A stretch of 64,000 bases of DNA from Bacillota bacterium (GTDB lineage: Bacteria > Bacillota > Clostridia > Lachnospirales > Lachnospiraceae): the NCBI GenBank assembly GCA_023392615.1, contig JAEVYT010000017.1, forward strand, positions 1-64,000, written 5' to 3'. The translations under genes were made by a program, and so were the position numbers. Each line of letters begins with the position of its first letter. The stretch's first letter is position 1. The notes below the pieces were generated by a model that was given only the letters and a program-made list of their open reading frames with translations, did not search any database and was not told where the DNA came from. Shown one piece after another: positions 43,304 to 52,696 of this stretch.

Positions 43304-44410
43304 TTATTCAAATGGGAAGGAATATGGTAGTTGGAACTGATCACGTATCTGAATAAATTCCTTTTGAACGGCTTCGCCAATCGGCACCCCTTTATTCTTA
43401 CGATCAAGCCAACACAAATATTCTTTTTCTCCAGCGGTGAAAATTCGTTCCTCATTCGGTGAAAGCTTTGAGGAACGTAAATTCCGTAGAATATCTCCGG
43501 TAGTTTTTTTGAAGCTGTCAAGTCCAAGAAAAGCCTCGGGGTCAATAGCTATAAAGAAATGACCTAGATGATATGGTAGTTTTTCACCACTATGTCCGAT
43601 ACCGTTTAATGCTTTTAAAAAACTTCCGGCTTGCAAAGCTGCAGATAAAATCTCAACTACAGTAGCATATCCATATCCCTTATAGCCGGCCAGTTCTTCT
43701 CCGATGCCACCGAGAGGAGCAAGTGCAGCACGACCTCCGGTTAGATCTTTTAAAATTTGGTTAGAGTCTGTCATAGGGAATCCGTCCTGCCCGATAACCA
43801 TTCCATCAGGGGTATCCTTACCAGTTCTTGCAAAATATTCAATTTTGCCCCGCTGTGTGATACTTGTTGCGCAATCAAGGATAAAGGGGAACTCTTCATC
43901 CGTAGGGATACCAAAGGTGAGAGGATTCGTACCTAACATATTTTCCACCCCGAAAGTAGGAGCGATAGAGGGTCGTGCATTTGTTCCGGTAATACCAATC
44001 AATCCCTGCTTTGTAGCCATTGAAGCATAATAGCCTGCGATTCCATAATGAGTTGAATTACGAACAACCACCATAGCAAGACCACATTTTTTAGCTTTAT
44101 TAATCGCCATTTGCATGGAACGGTATCCGACGATCATACCCATCCCATCATGACCGTCCACAACAGCAGTAGTCGGTGTTTCACGAATGATTTCAAAATC
44201 TGTGATTGGATTTTGAATACCCTCTAATATACGATCAATATAAATTGCCTTAAAGCGGTTACAGCCATGACTTTCAATTCCCCTTCTGTCGCTTTCCATC
44301 AAAACATCTGCACAGATTAGTGCTTCTTCATGTGGTACCCCAAGTTTTTCAAATGTAGCAGCCATAAAGCTACCAACTAATTCCCATGACATATAAGGTC
44401 TTGTTTCCAT
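43304..44410 (-). CDS. Ldh_2 family malate/L-lactate-type dehydrogenase
   Basis: The 368-residue protein matches the Ldh_2 (YlbC/MDH2) family: Glu-Ser-His-Gly-Cys-Asn-Arg near 56, His-Asp-Gly-Met-Gly near 91, and Asn-Ser-Thr-His-Tyr-Gly-Ile-Ala-Gly-Tyr-Tyr near 120. Members use NAD(P) to reduce 2-oxo acids such as oxaloacetate, ureidoglycolate or sulfopyruvate. GGGAGGA precedes the ATG. The neighbours do not reveal the substrate. Confidence 0.88.
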   Translation of the reverse strand: METRPYMSWELVGSFMAATFEKLGVPHEEALICADVLMESDRRGIESHGCNRFKAIYIDRILEGIQNPITDFEIIRETPTTAVVDGHDGMGMIVGYRSMQMAINKAKKCGLAMVVVRNSTHYGIAGYYASMATKQGLIGITGTNARPSIAPTFGVENMLGTNPLTFGIPTDEEFPFILDCATSITQRGKIEYFARTGKDTPDGMVIGQDGFPMTDSNQILKDLTGGRAALAPLGGIGEELAGYKGYGYATVVEILSAALQAGSFLKALNGIGHSGEKLPYHLGHFFIAIDPEAFLGLDSFKKTTGDILRNLRSSKLSPNEERIFTAGEKEYLCWLDRKNKGVPIGEAVQKEFIQIRDQFQLPYSFPFE

Positions 44411-44969
44411 GCGAGAATCCTCCCTTAATAATATTTAATAGTTGATTGATAACCGGATAAGATGAACTTGATTAGTATGAATGTGAAGTACCTTAGAAGT
44501 AACGTGAGGCAGATATGAGAATGTGTCAGGCTAATAAGGAATGTAAGCAGGTATGAGAATTTGTCAAGCTAAGAAGAAATGTTAGCCGGTTAGAAGAGAA
44601 GTTAGGTTAAAAAGGAATGCGGGAGTTAGCCGATTTCCCCAAGAAGTTGGAGTAATTGTGGAAAAACAACGAAAAACCGATGGGTTCATGTTGATAAATC
44701 CTCTCTGGTACCAAATCGAATGGTAAATTTGATTCTCGTTGGTGTGATGCAATATATTCACTTCCCTTTGTTACAATTTTATTAATGTTATTATATCACT
44801 AGAATGATTTGAAGGAATAGTAAAAGATGGAGTAATTCTCACAAGAAGTCAGCTTGTTTGGATAAGGGGAGTGCGTTATAATACATATAACTGTTTGATT
44901 CAATCACAAAAGTTTGAATTGAATAGAGCTAGGAACAGGTCCAATAAACATTAATGAAGTGAGGAACAG
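44411..44969. other. Intergenic region with degenerate ~38-bp tandem repeats
   Basis: Three imperfect units of about 38 bases (44511-44548, 44549-44586, 44587 to about 44630) share ATGAGAATNTGTCANGCTAA and AATGTNAGC. They have no long open frame. The rest of this 559-base gap (to 44969) holds no recognised gene or RNA. Confidence 0.5.
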
Positions 44970-45803
44970 ATGAGAATACAGAATACGAATTTTAATATAG
45001 AACAGATAGCAGAGTCAGGACAGTGCTTTCGTATGAATCGTCTAAATTCTCAAGATAATACGATAAAATACAGCTTGATAGCATATGGGAGATACCTTGA
45101 GCTCTCTCAAATCGATGGAAGGACTGTAGAGTTGAGCTGTTCAGAAGAGGAATATCGGGAGATTTGGGAAGAGTATTTTGACATGAACTATAATTATAGT
45201 TTGATTGTGGGAAGCTTAATCAATAGTGAAGATAAGTTCCTTCGAGAAGCAGCGGAGTATGGTTATGGAATAAGAATTTTAAAGCAGGAGCCATTTGAAG
45301 CGATGATTAGCTTTATCATATCCCAGAATAAAAATATTCCTGCAATCAAAAACTGTATTGAAGATATATGCGAGCGTTATGGTAATCGGATAGAGATAGA
45401 GGGTAAGCTAATCGGTTATTCCTTTCCAACGCCACAAGCACTGGCGATGGCTTCAAAAGAAGATCTACGAAGCCTTAAGACAGGATACCGTGATGAATAC
45501 ATAATCAGAGCTTCCCATGCAGTGGATAGGAAAGAGATTAATTTAGAGCAGCTAAAGGAATCAAGTTTTGAGAAGGCAGTAATGGAATTAAAGAAAATTC
45601 ACGGTATCGGTGAAAAGGTTGCTAATTGCATCGCGTTATATGGTTTACATCATATTGAAGGATTTCCGGTGGATGTATGGATTTTACGAGTTATTCAAGA
45701 AATTTATCAAAATGATTTTGATAAGAACAGATTTAAAGGATATGCAGGCATCGTTCAACAATATATGTTTTATTATATGAGATTTCTCAAAGGTGTAAAA
45801 TAA
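44970..45803 (+). CDS. OGG1-like 8-oxoguanine DNA glycosylase
   Basis: The 277-residue protein has an OGG_N-like N-domain (Gly-Gln-Cys-Phe-Arg-Met near residue 18) and a helix-hairpin-helix-GPD domain with Ile-His-Gly-Ile-Gly-Glu-Lys-Val-Ala and Pro-Val-Asp-Val-Trp. The Lys of the hairpin and the following Asp are the catalytic pair. It should excise 8-oxoguanine or related bases. Confidence 0.88.
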   Translation: MRIQNTNFNIEQIAESGQCFRMNRLNSQDNTIKYSLIAYGRYLELSQIDGRTVELSCSEEEYREIWEEYFDMNYNYSLIVGSLINSEDKFLREAAEYGYGIRILKQEPFEAMISFIISQNKNIPAIKNCIEDICERYGNRIEIEGKLIGYSFPTPQALAMASKEDLRSLKTGYRDEYIIRASHAVDRKEINLEQLKESSFEKAVMELKKIHGIGEKVANCIALYGLHHIEGFPVDVWILRVIQEIYQNDFDKNRFKGYAGIVQQYMFYYMRFLKGVK

Positions 45804-45933
45804 GAAATTTATTCATTATTTCCCGGGAATATGATTTTTATCAAAATATTCACATCATAAAAGAAGGAGCTTGAGGAAAAAATAAATGATATATGTAGAT
45901 ATTATCACTCAAACTTATGAAAGGTGGGAAATT

Positions 45934-46302
45934 ATGAGCATCATTGATGAGAATGATAGATATAAAAAAGAGCGTCAGGTAAATCATTTAGTAAATTTGG
46001 TGGAAAAACAGATAAGAACGCAACGTCATCTTGAAGAGCACTCCGATATTACTTCCTCTCAGGAGAATTTAGAACATGCAAGAAAGTTAAATGAAGAACG
46101 TCAAAATGAAATAAATAATCTAAAGAATATTCTTGTGTATGGAAACAATATAAATAACGATTATAAGAATAATACGGAAAAACGCTTTTTGTATACGGAA
46201 GGATATCTAAATCATAACGCGGATCATATGGACGAGTTGTCATTTAAGAATGCAAAGGCTAAGCAAGAAAATAGGAAAACTCAATTAGATCAGCTAAAAT
46301 GA
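45934..46302 (+). CDS. Hypothetical coiled-coil protein
   Basis: The 122-residue protein is highly charged and helical (about 10-80), rich in Asn, Glu and Lys, with no membrane segment. I choose the ATG at 45934 because AAGGTGGG lies upstream; a longer frame starting at 45886 has a weaker site. No family is recognised. It precedes the perfect hairpin at 46377-46426. Confidence 0.55.
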   Translation: MSIIDENDRYKKERQVNHLVNLVEKQIRTQRHLEEHSDITSSQENLEHARKLNEERQNEINNLKNILVYGNNINNDYKNNTEKRFLYTEGYLNHNADHMDELSFKNAKAKQENRKTQLDQLK

Positions 46303-46376
46303 TAGATTAGTAGAAAGTATAAATGTGTAAAATAGGTATGAGAATTAGGAACGGCGATGAAAGTATGGGAAAATTT

Positions 46377-46426
46377 ATATGGGGATGTTGCAAAATACAT
46401 AATAATATTTTGCAACATCCCCATAT
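46377..46426. mobile_element. MITE-like/terminator hairpin D
   Basis: A perfect 21-base stem (46377-46397 with 46406-46426) encloses an eight-base loop; its arms contain GGGATGTTGCAAAATA, related to the tips of element B (GGAATGTTGCAAAATA inverted). Almost no interior remains, so it may be a collapsed MITE now working as a terminator between convergent genes. Confidence 0.65.
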
Positions 46427-46491
46427 TACTTAATAACCATTATTATATGAATGAACGGAATATTTTTATCGATATAATCCGCTTTATTACA

Positions 46492-47145
46492 CTACTTTTT
46501 CAAGGATTTAATATATTTATCAAGGCCATCAGCAATTTGATTTGCACTTTCAGCCCAGAATTTATTATTTGCCATGAGATTCATTGCTTCCTGACTATTT
46601 GTCATAAATGCAAGTTCACAAAGGATGGAGGCTTTGGTATTCATGGTCCTACAGTTACACATCGCAAGATCATCAGTATGGACACCACGATTAGGTTGTG
46701 TATAACCCTTTGCCAGCTCATTTAATACATAGGTTGCCAGTTTTTTTGAATCTCCTGGAAATTGACTATGGTAATAGACACCTACACCTTTTGCTGAATT
46801 GAATGTCTTGCCATCACCATTAGCGTTAAAATGAATCGAGATGGAATAATCGCAAGCAGCTTTTTTTATTGTCTGTTGTCTAAGGGAAAGTGCTGTGTCC
46901 GGATCATCCTTCGTATTAGCATCGTCCCAACCGGTTTTTACTATTTCATATCCACGAGTGGTTAAAACTTTGGCTAATAAATTAGCTACGCCAGCGTTGG
47001 CATAATGCTCTCTATATTGTTCTCCCTTTTTTACGTCAATCTTGCCATCATAATTAACATCTACAGCCTTAGTAAAAGGAGGAGTTCTTTTGCCTGATGT
47101 ATTACTACCGTGACCTGCATCTATCGCTATTTTTATTTTTGCCAT
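46492..47145 (-). CDS. N-acetylmuramoyl-L-alanine amidase (Amidase_3)
   Basis: The 217-residue enzyme has the Amidase_3 motifs Asp-Ala-Gly-His-Gly, Ser-Ile-His-Phe-Asn-Ala and Cys-Glu-Leu-Ala-Phe (catalytic Glu). It lacks a signal peptide and any wall-binding domain, so export is unexplained. It could be phage-derived or used in mother-cell lysis. AAAGGA precedes the ATG. Confidence 0.88.
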   Translation of the reverse strand: MAKIKIAIDAGHGSNTSGKRTPPFTKAVDVNYDGKIDVKKGEQYREHYANAGVANLLAKVLTTRGYEIVKTGWDDANTKDDPDTALSLRQQTIKKAACDYSISIHFNANGDGKTFNSAKGVGVYYHSQFPGDSKKLATYVLNELAKGYTQPNRGVHTDDLAMCNCRTMNTKASILCELAFMTNSQEAMNLMANNKFWAESANQIADGLDKYIKSLKK

Positions 47146-47237
47146 AACGCCAATTCCTTTCTTTATTAGGTATATTACATATTATAATATACGCAAATAG
47201 TAGGAAATGGTTCCAAATTCGACAATATCATAGGATT

Positions 47238-47708
47238 CTAGTAACCTTCTTTACGTCGTTCGCTTCGTAGGGAACGCCTTTTTACTCCGGATTCCCATTC
47301 AGCTCGTTCGGATTCTGATTCGATTAACAGTCCTGGTACCTCGGTTGGATGTCCAAAATCATCGATTGCTACCATCACAAGATAAGCGCGGTTCACAACC
47401 TGTCTCATCCCATCAAGATCTTCAACATAGGTATCTACACGAATCTCCATCGAAGTTTTACCAACATAAGTCATTCGACCAATCAAAACCAGAGTATTAT
47501 TTACATAAGCACCGGCCTTGAACAGTAGGTTATCGATGGCAGCAGTTGTAACATTACAACCCGAATGTCTGCGCGCAACAACCGAAGCTACAATATCAAT
47601 CCACTCTACTAATTGACCGCCGAATAGTCGGTCTGCACCGTTACTGTGAGAAGGCATAATAATCTGCACTTGTTCTGTTAAAGAATCTGATACTCGTTTT
47701 GGTTCCAT
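47238..47708 (-). CDS. Hotdog-fold acyl-CoA thioesterase
   Basis: The 156-residue protein has the hotdog pattern with Ala-Asp-Arg-Leu-Phe-Gly-Gly-Gln-Leu-Val-Glu-Trp-Ile-Asp and Tyr-Val-Gly-Lys-Thr-Ser-Met-Glu-Ile. It should hydrolyse acyl-CoAs (YciA/BACH type). I choose the ATG at 47708, which has GAGG eight bases upstream; the longer frame lacks a site. Confidence 0.85.
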   Translation of the reverse strand: MEPKRVSDSLTEQVQIIMPSHSNGADRLFGGQLVEWIDIVASVVARRHSGCNVTTAAIDNLLFKAGAYVNNTLVLIGRMTYVGKTSMEIRVDTYVEDLDGMRQVVNRAYLVMVAIDDFGHPTEVPGLLIESESERAEWESGVKRRSLRSERRKEGY

Positions 47709-47846
47709 AATGATAATCCTCATCTTTCTGTATATTAAGATTTCGAAATTTTTTTTTACATAGCTTGTATATAGATACAAATATAATTATAGTAATAAAA
47801 TTAACAAACGTTAATTTATTTTATACTGTAATAACGAGTATGACAA

Positions 47847-47900
47847 GGGGCCGCCGTAACATATCACATTAATAAATGAGTTATGATATACGGTGGCTCC
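47847..47900. repeat. Imperfect palindrome near the thioesterase gene
   Basis: GGGGCCGCCGTAACATATCA and TGATATACGGTGGCTCC pair with small bulges across about 17 bases. It lies 54 bases downstream of the Pro-rich gene (minus strand) and may end its transcript. Confidence 0.5.
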
Positions 47901-47953
47901 TAGCCATTAAGGTTATGAAATGAGGTATTATTAAATCATATATCTAGAAGTAT

Positions 47954-48244
47954 TTAATATGGTCTGGGAGGTCCGGGTGGAAACGGTCTAGGCGGATAAG
48001 GACCTGGAGGGTACGGCCTAGGTGGATAAGGGCCGGGTGGATAAGGACCCGGAGGGTATGGTGGCCTGGGCGGATATGGTCCCGGTGGATAAGGGCCGGG
48101 TGGATATGGTCCCGGTGGAAAAGGGGGACCGGGTGGAAAAGGCTTAGGCGGGAATGGAGGCCTTGGAGGACCGGGAGGTCCCGGTGGCCAACCATCATGG
48201 TGATGATGATGTCCGCGCCGACGATTCTCATTTATCGATACCAT
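47954..48244 (-). CDS. Proline-rich repeat protein with His cluster
   Basis: The 96-residue protein has a basic start, five consecutive His, then repeats of Gly-Pro-Tyr-Pro-Pro and Arg-Pro-Tyr/Phe-Pro-Pro to the end. The period is five residues and does not follow the collagen Gly-x-y rule. AAGGAG precedes the ATG at 48244. A surface or spore-coat role is possible, but there is no signal peptide. A second minus-strand frame across the repeat is open only because of its composition. Confidence 0.65.
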   Translation of the reverse strand: MVSINENRRRGHHHHHDGWPPGPPGPPRPPFPPKPFPPGPPFPPGPYPPGPYPPGPYPPRPPYPPGPYPPGPYPPRPYPPGPYPPRPFPPGPPRPY

Positions 48245-48463
48245 TAACATCGCTCCTTATAATTGATTTATGAATAAATCTTGGCTTTTCCAATTTATAT
48301 GAGTATATAAATTGGCTAATACATTATATGTAAAGCTGATGTTAAGTGATAATGATTATTGATGGAAATAAAATTATGTACAGGTTTCATGAAAAAGGCT
48401 TTTCAATCATTTTATTTGTGTTATAATAATATGGAAAATATTTACATAGAAGGGAAGGATAAT

Positions 48464-49405
48464 ATGCCATTTGTTACGACGAAAGAGATGTTTGAAAAAG
48501 CATACGCGGGAGGGTATGCAATCGGTGCTTTTAATGTTAATAACATGGAAATCGTACAGGGTATTACGGAGGCAGCAAAGGAGTTGAATTCTCCTGTTAT
48601 ATTACAGGTATCAGCGGGTGCTAGAAAATATGCGAAGCATGCATATCTTGTGAAATTGGTTGAGGCAGCTTTAGTTGATACGGATCTACCGATTGCGCTT
48701 CATTTGGATCATGGAGATGACTTTGATATATGTAAAGCCTGTATTGATGGTGGATTTACATCTGTTATGATTGATGGTTCAAAGCATAGCTTTGAAGATA
48801 ACATCATACTCACAAAGAAGGTAGTAGAATATGCGCATGCTCATGGATGTGTGGTTGAAGGAGAATTAGGGAAGTTAGCGGGCATTGAAGATGATGTAAA
48901 TGTATCAGCAGAAAATGCTTCTTACACAAGACCGGAGGAAGTAGAAGAGTTCGTTACTCGTACCGGAGTTGATTCCCTGGCAATTGCAATCGGAACCAGT
49001 CACGGAGCATTCAAATTCAAGCCAGGTCAAAAGCCACAGTTACGTTTTGATATACTGGAAGAGGTGGAAAAAAGATTACCTAATTACCCGATCGTATTAC
49101 ACGGAGCATCCTCTGTATCAAAGGAGTATGTCGATATCATTAATCAATATGGAGGCAAGCTAGATGACGCAATCGGTATTCCGGAAGATATGTTAAGACA
49201 GGCTGCCTCAATGGCAGTATGTAAGATTAATATTGATTCTGATTTGCGACTTGCGTTCACCGCGGGCGTCAGGGAGTATTTTGCGAATAACCCAAATCAT
49301 TTTGATCCAAGACAATACTTAACCCCGGCTCGAAACAATATCAAAACTCTGGTTAAGCATAAAATCACAAATGTTCTGGGCTGTGCCGGAAAAGCAGGAG
49401 AATAA
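48464..49405 (+). CDS. fba: Class II fructose-1,6-bisphosphate aldolase
   Basis: The 313-residue enzyme has the metal-binding His-Leu-Asp-His-Gly-Asp near residue 80, the Glu-Gly-Glu-Leu-Gly loop and Leu-His-Gly-Ala-Ser-Ser. It cleaves fructose-1,6-bisphosphate in glycolysis with zinc. I choose the ATG at 48464, which follows GGGAAGGA; the frame is open about 100 bases further but that part is not aldolase-like. A related D-tagatose-bisphosphate specificity cannot be excluded. Confidence 0.93.
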   Translation: MPFVTTKEMFEKAYAGGYAIGAFNVNNMEIVQGITEAAKELNSPVILQVSAGARKYAKHAYLVKLVEAALVDTDLPIALHLDHGDDFDICKACIDGGFTSVMIDGSKHSFEDNIILTKKVVEYAHAHGCVVEGELGKLAGIEDDVNVSAENASYTRPEEVEEFVTRTGVDSLAIAIGTSHGAFKFKPGQKPQLRFDILEEVEKRLPNYPIVLHGASSVSKEYVDIINQYGGKLDDAIGIPEDMLRQAASMAVCKINIDSDLRLAFTAGVREYFANNPNHFDPRQYLTPARNNIKTLVKHKITNVLGCAGKAGE

Positions 49406-49440
49406 AGTGCAAGACTTCGTTCTAGGGACGGTGATCTGAT

Positions 49441-49560
49441 CGGGGTAATCTGTTTCACTTTCCGGTTATAACGTTCAAGAAATACTAAGCTTTCAGTTTG
49501 GAGTGATTCATTCTGAAATTCCTATGAAAGTTATAATGTTAGTGAAACAGAATATCCCCG
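49441..49560. mobile_element. MITE-like element F
   Basis: CGGGGTAATCTGTTTCAC (49441-49458) returns inverted as GTGAAACAGAATATCCCCG (49542-49560) with one inserted base. Inner parts pair less well (GTTATAACGTT region). It shares the GTTTCA(A/C) theme with element C but no long identity. It lies 35 bases after fba and may also end its transcript. Confidence 0.6.
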
Positions 49561-49937
49561 GGCAGTTCACCTGTTCTTGAATGGGGTTAGGGATTTGTTT
49601 ATTGCTTTTATTTATTCTTTGTGCCGAAAAAATAAAGAGTAAGCGTAACAGAAATGTAAATATCAAAATATGAATTTACAGCAAGCTATTAAGTTTAGGG
49701 TAGTAATTGTGGTAAGTAAATTATCATTAAACAAAAAAACGTGGAGCAAGTGTTATTGTAATGAAATTGGATTTTAAGATATTACAATTCATATATTACT
49801 TTTTATATTTTTATTGGTGAATACAGAAAATTAGAAATTTTCTTACATGACATTAAGTGAAAAGCGTAGGATTTATCAATCCATGAAGAGACCATTTATC
49901 GCTGTCAACACTTAGGAGGATGATGCTAAATAATTCA

Positions 49938-50093
49938 TTAGGAACAATGTTATATTGCCATAATGCACTGTTTGGAAGACTACTGTTCCTGATTTTGTAT
50001 TTTCGAAGGCGTACTATAATGTGCGACTGCGAAATACAAAATAGGAATGTTGTTCTTCCAACCTGTGTGTGAGGCAAATAACATTGTTCCTAA
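49938..50093. mobile_element. MITE-like element E
   Basis: The terminal repeats TTAGGAACAATGTTAT and ATAACATTGTTCCTAA are a perfect 16-base pair, 156 bases apart. A second nested pair (GTTCCTGATTTTGTATTTTCG and CGAAATACAAAATAGGAA) lies inside. Both ends, joined without the middle, occur inside element A, which implies a deletion or nesting event. Confidence 0.75.
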
Positions 50094-50209
50094 AAAGAAT
50101 TATTATGCATCATCTATAGGTGAGTAAATGAGCGATAATGTGTTTCTGAAGGATGATAATTCCTACGCTTTTCTTCATAATATATATTTTAGAACTCATA
50201 TAGCCAATT

Positions 50210-52696
50210 TCAGAACAGAGAACGCTGCGTAATCAAATCGTCCTCGCGTAGTATATCAATCAAGGCGGATGCACTAATTGGGCGACTATAGATAAAGCCC
50301 TGGACTAGGTCGCAATACATCTCTTTTAGTGCTATTAGCTGGTCATCGTATTCAACCCCTTCTGCAACTACACAGATATCTAAACTGTGTGCTAACTGAA
50401 TGATGGATAACGCGATGAAGGAATCTTTCTTATTATTACAGATATTATCAATGAATGATTTATCGATTTTTAAGGTGTTTATTGGCATACTGGTCAAATA
50501 ATTCAAGGATGAGTAGCCTGTTCCAAAGTCATCCAAAGATATTCTTACGCCGAGTTCTTGTAGTTGGTGTAATAACTTAGTAGCGTCCATGATGGAAGAT
50601 ACAAGAGTGCTTTCAGTAATTTCAAGCTCCAGATACTTAGGAGGTAACTGTGTTTCATCTAGTATATCAGATAACATGGAGACAAATCCAGGGCGATTAA
50701 TTTGTATAGAAGAAATATTAACCGACACATATCTTGGTGTAGCTCCGCTATCAATCAGTTGTTTGTTAAAGGAACATACCTCTTTTAATAACCAGGCACT
50801 TAACTCGATAATAATTCCGCTTTCCTCAGCGATTGGAATAAACTCACTTGGGTTTATGATTCCACCAAGACGATCGCACTTGATTCTCATCAAAGCTTCA
50901 TAGGCTACTATGCTATTGGTGGATAATTTTAGTAAGGGTTGATACTCAACATAGATTTCTTTGTTCTCAATTGCATTACGTAATACCTCGAGAATGAGTG
51001 TGTTTCGGTTTAACTCTTCTTCCATAGTTTTATCAAATAAAGTACATTTGTTTTTTCCGGTATCCTTGGATTTGTACATTGCGATGTCGGCATTCTTAAT
51101 CAGTTCATTTGAGGTTTTACCATTTTCAGGATAAAGAGCAACTCCAATACTCATAGAGACATATACAACCTCTCCGTTTAAATCTAAGGGATTTGTGAAA
51201 TGGTTAACAATCTGGCAGGCAAAAGCATGCGCCTCTTCTTGGCTCTCAATATCTTCTTTGAATAGTAAAAATTCATCGCCGCCGGCTCTAGCAATCATTC
51301 CGCCGGTGCCAAGTAAAGTGGTTAGTATCTGGGCGGTTTTTGCTAACAGCTTATCTCCATATTCATGACCAAGTGTATCATTAACGGTCTTAAAGTTATC
51401 AAGATCAACAAAATATACAGCGTGACATAACTTGGTTGAATGGGAGGAATCCAGAATGGCATTAACATTATCTAGGAATGCCAATTTATTCGGTAGCTTT
51501 GTCAATGTGTCATGATATGCTAGGAATTCAATATGATCATAATTCGAACGCAGCTGTTCTTCGTTTGAAAGCAGTTCTTCATGCATGGATTCCAAATCCT
51601 CATAATTGTTCTTTATAATATGTAGCATTTTATTGAAATTCTTCGATAGTTCCCCAAGCTCGTTATTCCCTTTAATATTAGATTGTACGGTAAGATTTCC
51701 ATCCGAAGCAACACGCATTGCATCCCTAAGCAGGATGATAGGTTCGGTGTACTTTTTCGCAAAGCTCTTAGTAATAAATATGATAAATGCCAGTATTACC
51801 AAGCATACGATGGAGAGTAATTGAAACATAAAGGTAGTGGTTGAACTTATTTCATTAAGGTTTTGTTTCACAATAAGTACTAGATTTAATCCGTTTAAAA
51901 CGCTATAACCGACTGATTCGTTTGTGTTTCCCGATTGGTTAATGGATGCTAAAGAATTTTTTTTCTTGGATAAATAATTATATATCATCTGCGAGGTGTT
52001 ATAAGATTCTAATTTGTGCCCAATCAGGTTGGAATTTGGGTGATAGATTATCGTGCCGTCCGCACTTGTTAATATACCAAAACCAGTTTTACCAATTTTT
52101 ATGGAGGTAAGAATATCGTTGAAATATGATGTGGATATGGTGCTGATTACGCACCCGATTACTGTATGTGTGTTTTTGTCCAGAATAGGAGATCCTATCT
52201 CGATGGTATAGTGGGTTTTATCCCCTACAGTGTAGGGCTGAAGGCCGCTTACCCCAATTGCAAATGATTTATGTTTTTTTATATATTCATAAGTAACATT
52301 ATTGCTATTATTTGCTCCAACTAGGCTAGAGTTTGAACTGGCAATTACCTTACCTTGGATATTATAAATCGAGATTAATACATTATCCTGATAATTATTC
52401 TTTCTAACAGATAATAAAGTATTGACGGATTGGGGAGCCATATTACCAGAGTTGCGATTATCAAACACTGCTTTGATTACTTCGTTATGAAGTGATAATA
52501 ATGCAACTTCTGTTTTTTGTATATTAATCATTGAGTTGATGCCTGACATGTTCATCTCTGCAGTTCTTTGCAGATAGGTGTTATTCTCGCTAATTAACTT
52601 GTCTGTTATAATTCTGTGTGCAATGACGGAGACAGCTATGACGGGTATCATAGATGATATGATCAATATGATTTGCAAAGATTTCTTTATTGACAT
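50210..52696 (-). CDS. Membrane GGDEF-EAL protein with dCache sensor
   Basis: The 828-residue protein has two membrane segments (about 8-30 and 283-305) flanking an extracytoplasmic dCache-like sensor, then HAMP, GGDEF (Ala-Gly-Gly-Asp-Glu-Phe) and EAL (Tyr-Glu-Ala-Leu, Asp-Asp-Phe-Gly-Thr-Gly-Tyr, Ala-Glu-Gly-Val-Glu). Both active sites look intact; the RxxD inhibition site is missing from the place before GGDEF. Net activity may be phosphodiesterase. It is a single gene. Confidence 0.9.
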   Translation of the reverse strand: MSIKKSLQIILIISSMIPVIAVSVIAHRIITDKLISENNTYLQRTAEMNMSGINSMINIQKTEVALLSLHNEVIKAVFDNRNSGNMAPQSVNTLLSVRKNNYQDNVLISIYNIQGKVIASSNSSLVGANNSNNVTYEYIKKHKSFAIGVSGLQPYTVGDKTHYTIEIGSPILDKNTHTVIGCVISTISTSYFNDILTSIKIGKTGFGILTSADGTIIYHPNSNLIGHKLESYNTSQMIYNYLSKKKNSLASINQSGNTNESVGYSVLNGLNLVLIVKQNLNEISSTTTFMFQLLSIVCLVILAFIIFITKSFAKKYTEPIILLRDAMRVASDGNLTVQSNIKGNNELGELSKNFNKMLHIIKNNYEDLESMHEELLSNEEQLRSNYDHIEFLAYHDTLTKLPNKLAFLDNVNAILDSSHSTKLCHAVYFVDLDNFKTVNDTLGHEYGDKLLAKTAQILTTLLGTGGMIARAGGDEFLLFKEDIESQEEAHAFACQIVNHFTNPLDLNGEVVYVSMSIGVALYPENGKTSNELIKNADIAMYKSKDTGKNKCTLFDKTMEEELNRNTLILEVLRNAIENKEIYVEYQPLLKLSTNSIVAYEALMRIKCDRLGGIINPSEFIPIAEESGIIIELSAWLLKEVCSFNKQLIDSGATPRYVSVNISSIQINRPGFVSMLSDILDETQLPPKYLELEITESTLVSSIMDATKLLHQLQELGVRISLDDFGTGYSSLNYLTSMPINTLKIDKSFIDNICNNKKDSFIALSIIQLAHSLDICVVAEGVEYDDQLIALKEMYCDLVQGFIYSRPISASALIDILREDDLITQRSLF

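Larger units (their letters stand above)
49406..50209. other. Long intergenic region with two inverted-repeat elements
   Basis: This 804-base gap between convergent genes contains elements F (49441-49560) and E (49938-50093). The remaining DNA, including 49561-49937, is AT-rich with no supported ORF or RNA. Confidence 0.6.

Noticed and set aside
47944..48231. Second protein-coding frame across the Pro-rich gene
   Set aside because: It is open only because of the repeat composition and lacks a ribosome site; the other frame has AAGGAG and a sensible repeat.
47954..48244. Collagen-like protein
   Set aside because: The repeat has a period of five (Gly-Pro-Tyr-Pro-Pro) and not Gly at every third residue.
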